A stretch of DNA of 64,000 bases from Lindgomyces ingoldianus. Taxonomy: Eukaryota > Ascomycota > Dothideomycetes > Pleosporales > Lindgomycetaceae. Below are positions 22,669-35,794 of this stretch, one piece after another. The notes under the pieces are model-generated. The model made no database searches. It had not been told where the DNA came from and was given only the letters and a program-made list of their open reading frames with translations. Within the stretch, counting starts at the first letter, position 1; each line of letters starts with the position of its first letter. The stretch covers positions 474,410-538,409 of the forward strand of contig NW_022985166.1 of assembly GCF_010093535.1 (NCBI RefSeq), read 5' to 3'. Made by a program: the position numbers and the translations under genes.

Positions 22669-25352
22669 GCCCATGCGGCATTACCATGAAGGTGCCAGTA
22701 TACGGTATAGCTCTATATCCAAACAGTCACCAACAGCCTGACTTAAAGTATTGCTTCAGCGGGAACAGCTCAAACTTCTTACACATCATGCGGACAATGA
22801 TTTGAAGTGCGAAGATCCGCGCCTTCTAATCTCTAATTCGGGGTGCTTCGTCATAGAGAAGTGCTAGTCTGCTTCCCTCTTCGTCTCACGCTTCTCCAAT
22901 TGCCCACTATTTCAATGTCCACTATATCTGTTATGACTCGCATGCCGAAAAATATTATCATTACCATTGTCCGTACGTAAGTACGGCTGCGTCTGTACAT
23001 GCGTACAGCTGAATTAAGTTGCCTGAAACAGTTGGCTATCTGGCCCGTGCGTTAGGGGCTATGTGTACTTAACAGCCCTCTTTCTTCGTACGAAGAGAGA
23101 GGGCAGTAGTCAATTATAAGAAGATTCTTGCCTGCTCACCCTTGTCACAGGCTGTACGCTTAGCGTACAGCTGCCCACCACCTACCGCGTGCGTAGCCAC
23201 GCAGAGAAGGGACCCACTACCAGATGCGCAGCCATCTAGAGGAGTGAGCCAACCGACAACCATCGTTATTCCGTAGAATGCTGATGGATCAATTCTCGAC
23301 GGCATTACCTCGTCAAACCTCGCTTTTTCTTTGCTTTCCTTCTGAATTATGCGGCACAATCTGGGAGCTGATATACGGACGCCGAGACATACCTATCGAT
23401 CATCCATAGCTTTGCGAAAATGAACCTGATATCCACATGCTCTACACATTTCTTTTTAGAATTCACCTCAAAATACATCATTTGCCCCAGAATATCCACT
23501 TACTCTCCTTTCCCATCTGCAGAACACTGCTGAGACTTCTTAGCGGACAGTATAGGCACATTCACACAATTAAAGATCCCGCTTGTTTGAAAGTAGTTGT
23601 GGAAGTTTGGGATGGGGGTTGCGTTAAATTTACATCCGGCTTCTAACTCCGGGTCGGCACGACCCTGCTTCGCGAATACCTAAGCTAAGAATAAAGTAAA
23701 CCGCAGCTGGTACAACATCTTTGCATTAATCTCCGTCAAATCCCACCCACAGACTATCGACCAAGTGGCCTGGGTCAGAGGCATTCGAGGGATGCTGTGA
23801 CACATTGCACCTCACCCTTCCTAACCAAATTTCGCAATGTTAAGATTGTGAAATTTATTGTCTCGCTCCCTTCATCAGTGAACAGTTACAGCAGTTTGAC
23901 TTGGCGGTCGGGGAACACTAACGCTTGCTTAAGAATTCGTGGAAGCTTGGGGGGCTGGTGGTTCTCATTCAGGCATTGAGTATGTTGGGATTGGGGAAGG
24001 GAAATGCGAGCGTCAGGTTTTGCAGGAGTTTCCGGGAAATCAGGGGTGGTGGAAGTTGTATCCGAGTGAAGTGCTGGGGGTGGAAGTTCGGGAGAAGGGA
24101 GGTGTTGGTTGAGGGGTTAGTGGAAGGGATTTTTGTGGAAAGTTGAAAGAGGGTGTTGAGGCAGACTTGCATGTTTTCAGCACTATGGTAGCGGATGGTG
24201 ACAAGATAGCTAAACTAGAGTAAAACGATGAGGATACATTTAGGAGTGATACAGTATAGTGGGAACTAGCCAACCAGGAAAACCTGGAGTCAGCCAGGTG
24301 GGCTAAGTGCTAAGTTCTAAACCTTAGGTAACAGAATTCTTCAGGATTAAAGGTTTGCTAGGGAACTGCATCACAATTTTCTCATTTATTAGTTATCTCC
24401 TTCTCAAAGCTTGTTTAGCGGAAGATATAACCCCTCAAGCTCAATACATAAACCCATACCCCCAAAAACACCACTGTGTGCCCGCCGGCAGTACTAACCT
24501 CACCTAGACGAGCACAGGCTGAATGTAGATTTGGGACACCAAGTTGTGATACTGATGTCATGTGAGGCTATTATCTCGATGTACTCCACATAGTCATATA
24601 TTCAACTAGTACAACCTAGAATAACCTATAATACGCTCTCCTCGCCTCTTCTACGTTTGTCGGCGAAATTGTCCAATACCATCTGGGAAGTCATCTTCGG
24701 CGCAACAATTTTCATGTAGCGATTCTAGCGCATGGACTAATTCGCGGACAAACCAGTAACCTTATATGCTCCATAACTGCCTCCAATGGTTATCAGCACG
24801 GTTCAGTACTAGTTTATGCTACATCTAAAGCTTGCTGCAATCTTCCGACCCACACCTTTTGCCCTTGCTAGCTTCATCCCATCAGATTTCACTCACTCAT
24901 GCAAGATCCCTCTCGCCAGCAGGAAATTCTACCCTAGAGTCATTCATACCACGGCTAGAATCTGCACCTTTAGTTTCGGAGCTAAGGGTACAAATAGCCC
25001 ACCTTCTGCGATTTACCCAATTGCCCATAATTCTGCTTAACGCAATGCACCAGATCTACATCAATATCTACTACATGTGTTCGAATCCTCGGAGCAGCAG
25101 CACCTTGACCTCACATTACAGCCGAAATAAATCCACACTCGTTCCCAGTTATTTCGGGGTGGTTTGGGCAGATCATAGAGCGTGTCTAACATTAGTCTTT
25201 TCGTGTAAAGGACGCTTTTTCTTCTCCCAGGTAAATAAGACGGTTAAGAATCCTACAGTGTTTAAGAATAACGAGGATGAATTTGGCGATATGCCGCGAT
25301 TTGCGAGGGATTTAATCAGCTGAAAATGAAGGGTGTGAGGGGTGAGCTGATG
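22669..25352. other. Intergenic, no gene recognised
   Basis: Besides the palindrome cluster at 22971-23171 only short open frames occur (for example 24832-25323 on the plus strand, 163 codons), none with motifs or splice context that I can support. Confidence 0.5.
22971..23171. repeat. Cluster of four GTAC-centred palindromes
   Basis: Within 200 bp lie 22971-22986 (CCGTACGTAAGTACGG), 22993-23008 (CTGTACATGCGTACAG), 23075-23104 (a 30-bp near-perfect palindrome around TCGTACGA) and 23151-23171 (GCTGTACGC and its complement). All contain CGTAC or GTAC, like the subterminal words of the MITEs in this window. It may be a remnant of a related element, though no paired ends or duplication were found. 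Confidence 0.6.
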
Positions 25353-26051
25353 CAGGGCTTCCAACAGGGCGTTCTACGGTCCGTACAAAGTGAACCGCAA
25401 CGGTCACGAGTTCAGTACAAACGTACCCAGTTCGTGAGATGCACTGTACTTTTAGTGATGCCCTAGGTACGGTACATATTACGGGTTTTATTACCCCTTT
25501 AAGAAGTTTGTATAGCAATTCTAGAGGGGTACAAGGGCTCTAGCAATCAGTAGGCCTGCATGGAACGTTTAGGGGATTTTCTAGAGCTTTAATTAGCTAA
25601 AGGGTTTGCAAGGGCGCTTAAATCTCTTTCTAAGTGTTTTACTGTACCTATTTTCTACTGCAGAGTTAGGCATCTACGCGTTTTACAAGGCTTACCTAGT
25701 TAATTAGACACCTCTGTAGTCCATTTTACGCACTCTTGTAGGCTGTAGAAGCTGAGAGCCCTCTACAATGCGTCTCCTGTCTCATCCTGCGATAGTACGC
25801 TGTCTGTAGCTAAAGAGTAATTGTAGCGGGCAATGTAATCTACCCCTAGGCACCTATTATCTTAGCTGTTTTAACGAGAGCACGCCGTACTTTAATTTAA
25901 GTGTACTAACTGTACAGATCACGTGCGCTGTAACAGTTCCAGTACGGCTCCTCCTCTCATCCTCCCTGCCGTACGAACTTATACACAATCTCACTCGTAC
26001 AGGCCTTCAAATCGCCGAATAGTGCAGTACTGCGTCTCGTTAGAAGTGGTC
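25353..26051 (+). mobile_element. hAT-like MITE, family A, 699 bp
   Basis: The left end CAGGGCTTCCAACAGGGCG matches the ends of the other family-A copies. The right end is degenerate (CTCGTTAGAAGTGGTC where CTCGTTGGAAGCCCTG is seen in the 42.7-kb copy). The 8-bp direct duplication AGCTGATG flanks it (25345-25352 and 26052-26059). CGTAC/GTAC words crowd both subterminal regions. No transposase is encoded, so it is non-autonomous. 8-bp duplications and CAGGG ends are hallmarks of hAT elements. Confidence 0.85.
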
Positions 26052-28538
26052 AGCTGATGTGTCTTTTTGGGAGAAATTTCCGATACATGGTCCCCAGCTT
26101 ACGATTCAAGGACCTGGCGAGGGTAGATGGAATTATGAGGGAGGGAACACAGTGACATGTTAATCTCTCTTAATATCTCACATCATAACTCATCCCCCTC
26201 CGGGGGCCCTCGCCACCCGCTATCCCCAATCGTTCTCGTCCTATATACCCCCTATAGCATACTATAAATCTATATTGGAAATATGTTGTGGCAAGTGACA
26301 TAGGAGGCGGGTACGCTAGTAGGGAGCATGAACCGACTCGCCTTGCCGCACCCTTGGGAACTCAGCCTGTAATAAAGGTGTACGCTATTGTATAGTGAGA
26401 AAATACGTGCCTTGCAAAGGATTGAAGCGTAAAAGGTAGGAGTGCTAAGACTTTCGCTTACAAATGGTCACGGCAGGAGTAGCACGGAAGCCGATTTCGC
26501 TAACGACTGGAAACTCTAGTCAGGAGCTCCGCAAGTGTGTTATAAAGAATTGTACTGCACCGTACATAGCTTACTAGGTAGGCTTTATAATACCAGGTGA
26601 AAGGAAGCCCTGGGGAATCCTTCATACACATCCATGCTAGTCTGAGTCTATTTATAACGAAGAATAATTCTAGTTACAAAATTCTCGTCTCCATATTCCA
26701 GTCAACAGCCTTTCCTGACCGTGGCATATTGTGTGGATCGCCTACCGATGTCTCCTGTAAACTCTAGTGGAGAGGAGAACCGGCCGAAAGAGTATGTCTT
26801 CTTGAGTACAATCGGGAGTGGTGCTGGCAGGACGGTATTTTTTGCAGCGAAAGGAACCGTTCTTTCGACCTGAAGGACGGACTCAAGAGTGCTGCCCTTG
26901 CAATTCCCTACATCATATCTGTCCTCGAGTAAGGCCGTATCATCAAGCAATTGCGTTGCGTAGAAGATCCCTGGCAATCTCGGAAAGAGATCAAGAATCT
27001 CTAGCAGCTCGGTCTTGACCAAGGAGTATTCCATCATCGGGTATTTCGATTGTTAGACTGTAGTCTGGGAAGTGTTGTGGTGTGGATGGTCGCAACAGCA
27101 GGGATTGGGCCACCTTTGGAGGAGCTTGTATCGCACTTCCGCTGCTCTGATGTCCCCAATCCTAGAGGTATTCATACTTCACACATTCGTCTAGATTGTT
27201 GAAGCAATGTGATTCCTCACCAAAGATCCCCCCATTGTATCTTGTGATTGGCACGATAAAAACATGATAGTCGATACCGAGCGGCAACATTTCCCTGGAA
27301 TGCCAGATCTAATGGTTGTCGAATTTGAATTGGCGGAGTTTTGTGATGAATGTATTCAGTGGGAGACGTGGCCTTCGGGCTAAGCTATGAAGGTGAGTTT
27401 TTCTGTAGATGTACCTAGATGGCTAGTAGACTCCCAGGGACTATAAGTTAATGTTAAATTGGGCGTCGTACAGAGACGTGTACAGAGCCCTCAGAAATCT
27501 AGTTTGGTGTAATTAAACCTGACAGATATATGACGGTTCTTTCCGCTCACTCACGGGTAAATCTCAAAGGATACTCTTCAAATCTACCACTGGGGAGCAC
27601 TTCTTCGCGGACTCTGACATTTGCATCATCGAGTAGTATTAAGCCCCGTTCGGAGAGACGGTCATTAAAGGCGAATAACTTAGGTGAAAGGAGACGAGAC
27701 TGGTCAAATGACCCAAGGGGTTAGCATATCAACTAGAATCAAGGAGGAGCTAGTAGGGCAATCTAGAAGGAAGCCTTAAGAATGTCATCTTACAGGTCCA
27801 TTAATGTAGAGAGAACAAGAATATTTGTTAGAGTGTTCCCAGCGTCAACGATTGTTAGCAATGTCAGACAATATTGTCGGGGGCAACACTATTCACGACT
27901 CCCCATCAATGTGATGTATCATGTGTCTATCTTCGTGGATATTTCAAAGATGTCCATCGGTTGTCCGGGTTTCGACGCAAATCATTGGATATGCCGCAAT
28001 ACTGAGGGACAACCGACCAGATGATCATAAGCGAAGGCTGCGTCACCAATTTTCTCGGCAGAGATAACGAATGGCGTGTTTGCAGTTTGCGGCTGAGATG
28101 GGGCTGTCGGCATCGGGGGCTGTGGTGGCTCCAAACATCGCTTACTGCTTACCGAGCTATCGGCGAGTCGGCGATTTTGCTTCGTCTTTGGCTCCAACAC
28201 CCCGCTGTAGATCTCCATCTCGGGGCCGGAGGACGAGAGGCTGGAGTAGGCGTCCTTTCATCTGTTATTAGTCCTCCAATCCCTAATTGCGTTCGTTTTC
28301 GATAGGTTTTCTGGAACAATACACAATGCAGGTTCCCCTCTTTTCCGCGCACCACTGTACAGCCGACATAAAGTCTCGGACGCGAAAGAAACGAGGGGAA
28401 AACAGGTATAAGAATGCAGCGATGAGCTGTTCTCAAGGACATACAGCAATCAACAGCAACTCTACAAATACATTCAATAACTACTCTTTCGAAATTTAAA
28501 CTCGTTTCGCTCCCCCAGAAAAGTACAGACGAATCATC
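26052..28538. other. Intergenic with possible coding debris
   Basis: No intact gene. Two minus-strand stretches look protein-like but are isolated: 27037-26702 (111 codons, starting MMEYSLVKTELLEILDLF) and about 27723-27545 (LLSPKLFAFNDRLSERG..., ending in a stop). Neither is recognised. The rest shows nothing. Confidence 0.4.
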
Positions 28539-29309
28539 ATGTCTTATCAACCCACCAACCTTCCACAGTCCTCTGTGAACCACACCTGGGGCCAACTCCT
28601 GCCCTCCCTCAATGGACTATATGACGCCCAGTTGGACGAACGCTTTGACATGGAAGATCCTATCACAACCTCCATGGCACCTCAATCCGCACCAGTCGCC
28701 GTTGCTATCTTGGAGAAGCCGAAGCCCTCGAGGCCGTTAGAGAGGGCCCACCATCATGTAAAACCTAAGACGTCCAAGAAGTCCGAAAGTGAACCCCAAC
28801 ACCCCACTGCAATCCACTCTTGGAGTCAGCTTTCTCTGGCTAGCACCCTGTCTGAGGAAGACTTCGAGGCCCGCTTCGCTGCCGAAGAGGAAGAATTGAC
28901 ACGCGCTGGCATCATCAAAGAGCCAACTTCAACCGCTGACAACAACAACGCTCCCTCTCTCCCCAAAGACCAAGACCAAACTAAGAAACTTGCTTGCATT
29001 GTCAAGAATACCAGAACGCCATCTGACTGCGTCGCCGCCCAAATCGCCTGGAGTTCGTCTCGCAATGCCTCAAGCAATGATCATGATATAGCCATCGATG
29101 ATCAATTCAACGATCATTTCATGAATGAAGAGCAAGAGCTCATACTAGCCAACGCAATTAAACAAGCTAGGACACCATCAGCCTCTGTCGCCGCTCAAAT
29201 CTCCTGGAGCGAAGCACGGGCTCGTGCCCGTGAGGTCGAAAACATGGAACCGTTTCAAGCGAACTACTCCTGGAGCCAAGTCTTGCCTTCCTTGTCCTCT
29301 GCTGCTTGA
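28539..29309 (+). CDS. Hypothetical protein with Trp-centred internal repeats
   Basis: Single-exon 256-aa protein that I cannot place in a known family. It has no signal peptide or membrane segment and is mostly polar and probably disordered, so nuclear or cytosolic. Five Trp (17, 95, 171, 223, 245) each sit in a related short motif: HTWGQLLPSL, HSWSQLSLAS, QIAWSSSR, QISWSEAR, YSWSQVLPSL. A longer unit of about 52 aa is duplicated: RTPSDCVAAQIAWS (159-172) against RTPSASVAAQISWS (211-224). The acidic helix EEDFEARFAAEEEELTRAGI (106-125) matches DDQFNDHFMNEEQELILANAI (187-207). Regular repeats over the whole length, a clean start and stop, and codon use like its neighbours argue for a real gene. 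Repeated Trp/acidic modules suggest protein binding (inference). Confidence 0.75.
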   Translation: MSYQPTNLPQSSVNHTWGQLLPSLNGLYDAQLDERFDMEDPITTSMAPQSAPVAVAILEKPKPSRPLERAHHHVKPKTSKKSESEPQHPTAIHSWSQLSLASTLSEEDFEARFAAEEEELTRAGIIKEPTSTADNNNAPSLPKDQDQTKKLACIVKNTRTPSDCVAAQIAWSSSRNASSNDHDIAIDDQFNDHFMNEEQELILANAIKQARTPSASVAAQISWSEARARAREVENMEPFQANYSWSQVLPSLSSAA

Positions 29310-30827
29310 GGCACTCTTACCTGGGTGTCTGTCGGAGCATTTTTGCCATGATTATTCGGAGGAATGGGTTAGCTATTGGCTTGTGAGCCGAACATGCTTC
29401 AAGTAGTCATTCAAGTAGTCATTCATATAGTTCGTAGTTTATCATAGCAATCTCAAATCTAGCATTATAAAACAATATCCACACGCTCTTTCTTTCTCCC
29501 CCCGAAGCAAATCTCGCACTCCTCGGTAATATCTGAAAGTCGATCTGTATAAGCACCACATGAGCCCTTGTCTAGCATGCACGCTAAGATCTAACCTGAT
29601 CTTCTTATGTTCCCGGAAAATAATCATTAGCGCCTTCGACCCCGCATATCCTGACCCTGCATTGTCAGGCCGCTGACCTCAAAAACTAAACATCTAGGTC
29701 CAGCATCATATAAAAGTAGCAGTATCCTGGAGATTTTAGAAGAGAAAGGAAGGAACTGCGAACGCTAATATTTCCGGTAAGCGATATATTTACATATTTA
29801 CCCAAAGTTCCAAGGTTCCGTAGGGGAGAGAAAGAAAAGAACAACTCGTGTATTGGTTGTATGGGCGCGAGGCCATCCTCCTTGACCGTTCTGCCGCGTC
29901 ACCTAGTTCCAGGTGAAAAGCCTAAATGAAGAGCTGTGAGGGTGCGGAAATTACCAAGTTTAGGTTAACATACGATTAGATTCTCTCCAGTTCAATTTTG
30001 ATCCGCCGAAGGGTGCGCCTTACTTTTTGGAAATGAAATATCTGAAACAGTATTATGAGAACTGTATAAATGGGTATCAGCTAGTAGGTCTTTTGCTTCC
30101 CCTTCCTAATGAAATGGCACACCGTAGGCTGGCGGCGACGAGAGACGAGAATCTCTGGAAGTCGACCACCGTGGAATCAGCGATATAGGATGATGCGCGA
30201 CGGTTACGAGCTGTTTCACTTACCAAATATGGCGTAAAAGAGAGACTAGAAGCTCGACGTACCATCTTTTGTACTGAGACTACTGGTAGGGTATCAACGA
30301 TGCCAGAACATGCTAATCGAGTGAGTGCAAGTGGAAAATTGAATGTTACACTGGGGCGACTAACGGCCAACAGAGCTTGTCTAAAGGCGGGGTTTTGCAT
30401 GCAGCGGACGAAATTTCGGCACATTAGTAGAAGAAGGGTGTCGTGATTCGCGCCACTAATACGGGTAAGCTCATAGTGCCGTCTTACAGTTATATGTATT
30501 AACAGAATACAGCACACGACGTCGGAGAAGATACGACGAATGTAGGTATAGATGTTACCATGATGCAGGGGATAAAACCAGTGAGTTGGGAAGAAACTTA
30601 TTTGCATGTACACCCACTGACATCAGCAGTTGTGATATCTACCAGATTCCTTCCTCTTCACTGTAGGCTGACCTAGTTGTCGTGAGAATTAACATTAATT
30701 TATTGATTAGAAACGCCAATAGCGATTTAGATTTCTACCCCTTAGAAGCCGGTGTCATCGAGGTAGACTATCACTTCTGCTCGAGCCCCATCGCTATCGA
30801 CTGGCTAGTTGCCAAAATGAGCTCATA
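29310..30827. other. Intergenic, one unassigned open frame
   Basis: A minus-strand frame at 30613-30077 (178 codons) has a few plausible stretches (RNFVRCMQNPAFRQALLAV) but no recognised motif, and it could be chance. Nothing else is seen. Confidence 0.4.
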
Positions 30828-31374
30828 CTAGCTTAGGTTAACTCGGACATTGTCAAACTCAAGGCGATAGAAAGTGCCGGGTTTAAAGTCGATCACGAAG
30901 CCGATCTGATGCACTGCATCTTTGAGAGGCTTGGAGGACATGATCTTGATGTTAGTGCGGCAAATGGATTGTAGAAGGAAAGGTAAGTTCATGTCCTGAT
31001 TGTGAATACATGCCGATAGACTTGTAGATCAAAGTCAAATCTAGCTCAAAACAATGTTTGTACACCTCCAAAGGACTCAAACTCAAAGATGAAACACAGT
31101 TCGAAGTCGATATTATTACCTTTGCAATTGGGTAAGAAGGTAATATGAGGCTGAGAGTAGGTCGAACTGTGGATACTAAGTCGCAGAGAAATTGCATGAT
31201 TGCTGGCAGCTTGGTGAAGGGAGTCAGTCTTGGAAGCCTATTAGATATGAGTTTTTCTAACCAATCCCGCTTGGCGCTTGTTCTAGTGCTTCTAGATCCA
31301 AACATATAGTCCTGCCCTGATGATATTGCGCCCACGCTGTTCCATGCGAGGTTTGTTGCGCTGCAGATTAACAC
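30828..31374 (-). pseudogene. Unknown gene fragment with an apparent frameshift
   Basis: One minus-strand frame (31374 to about 30975) reads ...TPFTKLPAIMQFLCDLVSTV, then SPLEVYKHCFELDLTLIYKSIGMYSQSGHELTFP, and ends. The adjoining frame then continues with LPFLLQSICRTNIKI and KPLKDAVHQIGFVIDF, and finishes with GTFYRLEFDNVRVNLS at a TAG (30828-30830). The two pieces read as one protein but sit in different frames, with no splice signals between them, so a one-base change (or sequencing error) near 30980-30990 is likely. The family is not recognised. No convincing start codon was found upstream of 31374. Confidence 0.4.
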
Positions 31375-31431
31375 AGAGGTTGAGGGTAAGCTTGTTGGTC
31401 ATAAGTGAATTGAATTGTTAATTTATCCGTT

Positions 31432-32547
31432 TCATGACGGCGCTTTTACAACCTTTCTTCCCGTGACTTCATATCTCTGCAACTCCTGGATGATTTTTGG
31501 CGAGTCTGAGAATTCGAAAACCTCAATTTTCGGTGTAATCTTCCCTTCTAGTGCATACTGAAGTAGCTCATCCATCTGAGCGCTGTTGCCGGTTGATGAA
31601 CCTTTAATGATGAGACCTAATGAAATCACCCTGTGGACTCTGATAAAGGGCTGACTAGGAGACGAACCTCGATTCGCAATCTGGATAGGTGACATAGGAA
31701 ACATGAAGGCATCTGGCGGCAGACCAACGCATACAAACACGCCATTGTTCCTCACTAGATTTGGTGCTTGTTCGTAGGCTTTTTCGGAGCCGGCTACACA
31801 GATAACTGCGTGAGCACCCTCGCCATCTGTCAGCCCCTTGACTGTCTTCAAGACGTCTTCTTTTGCGTAGTCGACGAATGCAGTCGCCCCCATCTCTTTA
31901 CATAGCTGGGCCTTGTCCGCGCCACTGTCGATTGCGATGACTTTGTATCCTTTGGTCTTGGCAGCGATCTGGACTCCAATATGTCCGAGTCCGCCACCAG
32001 CGCCAACAATAGCGACCCACTCGCCTGGCTTAACCTCCGGGGAGCACTTGGAGACAGCGCCAGCCAGACTCAGACCAGCACATAGGAGCGGTGCTGCTAC
32101 TTCGCTCGCCAAGCCATCCGGGATTAATGATACGAAGTCGGCGTGGGCAACAACGTACTGCTGCAAGGTGCCTCTGACACTTCTCCCAGTATTCAGTTGA
32201 TTTGGACAGTTATTGGTGTTCCCAACAACACATGCAGCACACTTGTTACACGCACTCCACAACCACTTGATACCAACTCTTTTCCCCATTAGTGAGTCAG
32301 ACGCGCCAGGACCAAGCTTGACTACAGTACCAACCCCCTCATGGCCAGGAATGTCAGTGTAGACGCCCATACCCTCTACATTGCGGCAATCCGAATGGCA
32401 AATGCCAGAGCATTCCAGCTTCACGAGGATTTCGTTGTGCGCCGGCTGTTGGACCTCAACTCCATCCCGGATCACCAGCTTTCCATTTGGGCCGGGGTCC
32501 TCGATCCAGGCGACTGTCTGGGTGGGAGGTATTTCAAGAGATGACAT
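31432..32547 (-). CDS. Zinc-dependent alcohol dehydrogenase (ADH1-like)
   Basis: Predicted 354-aa medium-chain alcohol dehydrogenase in two exons, 32547-31668 and 31616-31432. The 51-nt in-frame intron (GTTCGT...CATTAG) is removed because it breaks the family text PIQIANRGLIIKGSS. Catalytic zinc ligands are Cys46, His69 (GHEG) and Cys155. The structural zinc site is Cys100, 103, 106 and 114 (CNKCAACVVGNTNNC). The NAD site is VGAGGGLGHIG. The reaction is NAD(P)-dependent interconversion of alcohols and aldehydes. An ATG 40 codons upstream (32665-32667) would add a basic, Ser/Arg-rich leader that could target mitochondria; I prefer MSSLEIPPTQ, where cytosolic homologues begin. The gene stands downstream of, and in the same direction as, a vanillyl-alcohol oxidase gene; both could act on aromatic alcohols (inference). 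Confidence 0.9.
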   Translation of the reverse strand: MSSLEIPPTQTVAWIEDPGPNGKLVIRDGVEVQQPAHNEILVKLECSGICHSDCRNVEGMGVYTDIPGHEGVGTVVKLGPGASDSLMGKRVGIKWLWSACNKCAACVVGNTNNCPNQLNTGRSVRGTLQQYVVAHADFVSLIPDGLASEVAAPLLCAGLSLAGAVSKCSPEVKPGEWVAIVGAGGGLGHIGVQIAAKTKGYKVIAIDSGADKAQLCKEMGATAFVDYAKEDVLKTVKGLTDGEGAHAVICVAGSEKAYEQAPNLVRNNGVFVCVGLPPDAFMFPMSPIQIANRGSSPSQPFIRVHRVISLGLIIKGSSTGNSAQMDELLQYALEGKITPKIEVFEFSDSPKIIQELQRYEVTGRKVVKAPS

Positions 32548-32953
32548 GCTGATATGTGAATTGAGTGAGGGCCTTTGATGGATGAGAACTTGGGGTTGTG
32601 AGATGTAAGAAGTAAACGGAGCTCGGACTGCCCCGCATGACCCCACACGCCTGACGTGACCAAGCAAGAGTCCAGCCCGAACGTGTCCGTCTATTTTCGT
32701 TCATCCTGCTCTTCTTCAGTTTCATGGGATAGTGAGAACGGCTACGTTCTCTTGTCTTTGTTTACGATAACATATCACGGGATCTGTGGGTATTCGGCTC
32801 TTAGCTTGTAGGAACCGCTTGTTTTTCATGTGTCATTTACGTTCATATCGGTTTAACCAATTATGACATGCATGAGAGGTTCTATCCCGGCTTACTCATC
32901 TCTATTCATCAATACATTTCCTACCCAACATTCTCATCATTCCAGCCACTTTC
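32548..32953. other. Intergenic between oxidase and dehydrogenase genes
   Basis: About 400 bp containing the 3' end region of the oxidase gene and the presumed promoter of the dehydrogenase gene. Nothing specific is seen. Confidence 0.4.
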
Positions 32954-35110
<2,157 letters not shown>

Positions 35111-35794
35111 TGAAGTGGAAGGTAGAAATCGGCGATTGTAGGAGAGTTAGTAGAAGGGTAGGGGCTTACAGCTCTTTAGATGTTTATACGGAATGTTCTG
35201 ACGATCGGAACGATTCCGCCTCATGCGACGGCAAGTCTGAAAGGTTGTGGGGCCTGTGCAGATGTTCGGGCCTTGTCCGGTGTAACCTAGTCCTGTTTGG
35301 AAGTTAGGATGAAGCTGTAAGGCAGAAGAAAAAGAGAATAGCAATTGTACAGAGGAAGGGAAATTCGAGAAATACCTTTGTAAAGTTTCTTCGTCAATAT
35401 AATCAAACGAAAACATCTTACGCATGGGCCTTTCTCCAGCAGCTTCATCCCTGTCGATGCGGGGTATCGAAGCATACCCCAACCTTAGTCACGATGCCCC
35501 ATGAATCTGTATCTTGATCTTGTGGGGCATGGAAAGCATGGGGATGTTTGGTAGAACGTTGAAAGCAAGGATTCCAGTACCCCAAATCGAAGAAGAAACG
35601 AATCCGCACATTGTTCATATAGTCGCTACATTTGCCATTCTACTTATTTGCGTGCTACCAAAGTCACGTTGTTCAGAGACCGAAATTTCCTCCCAGAGAG
35701 CACCTACCATTATCACAAGCAACCTGACTCCTACCGTTTCATCGAAATTCCATCCATGCTATTGAGCACTAAAGCCGTTGCGATTCGCAGAGTG
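35111..35794. other. Intergenic, promoter of the oxidase gene
   Basis: Roughly 680 bp upstream of the oxidase gene and downstream of the secreted-protein gene. Open frames on the minus strand (35482-35147) have no motif support. Confidence 0.4.

Noticed and set aside
25050..25115. tRNA-like T-loop word GTTCGAATCC
   Set aside because: No matching acceptor, D or anticodon stems could be paired around it; no tRNA or rRNA gene was recognised in the window.
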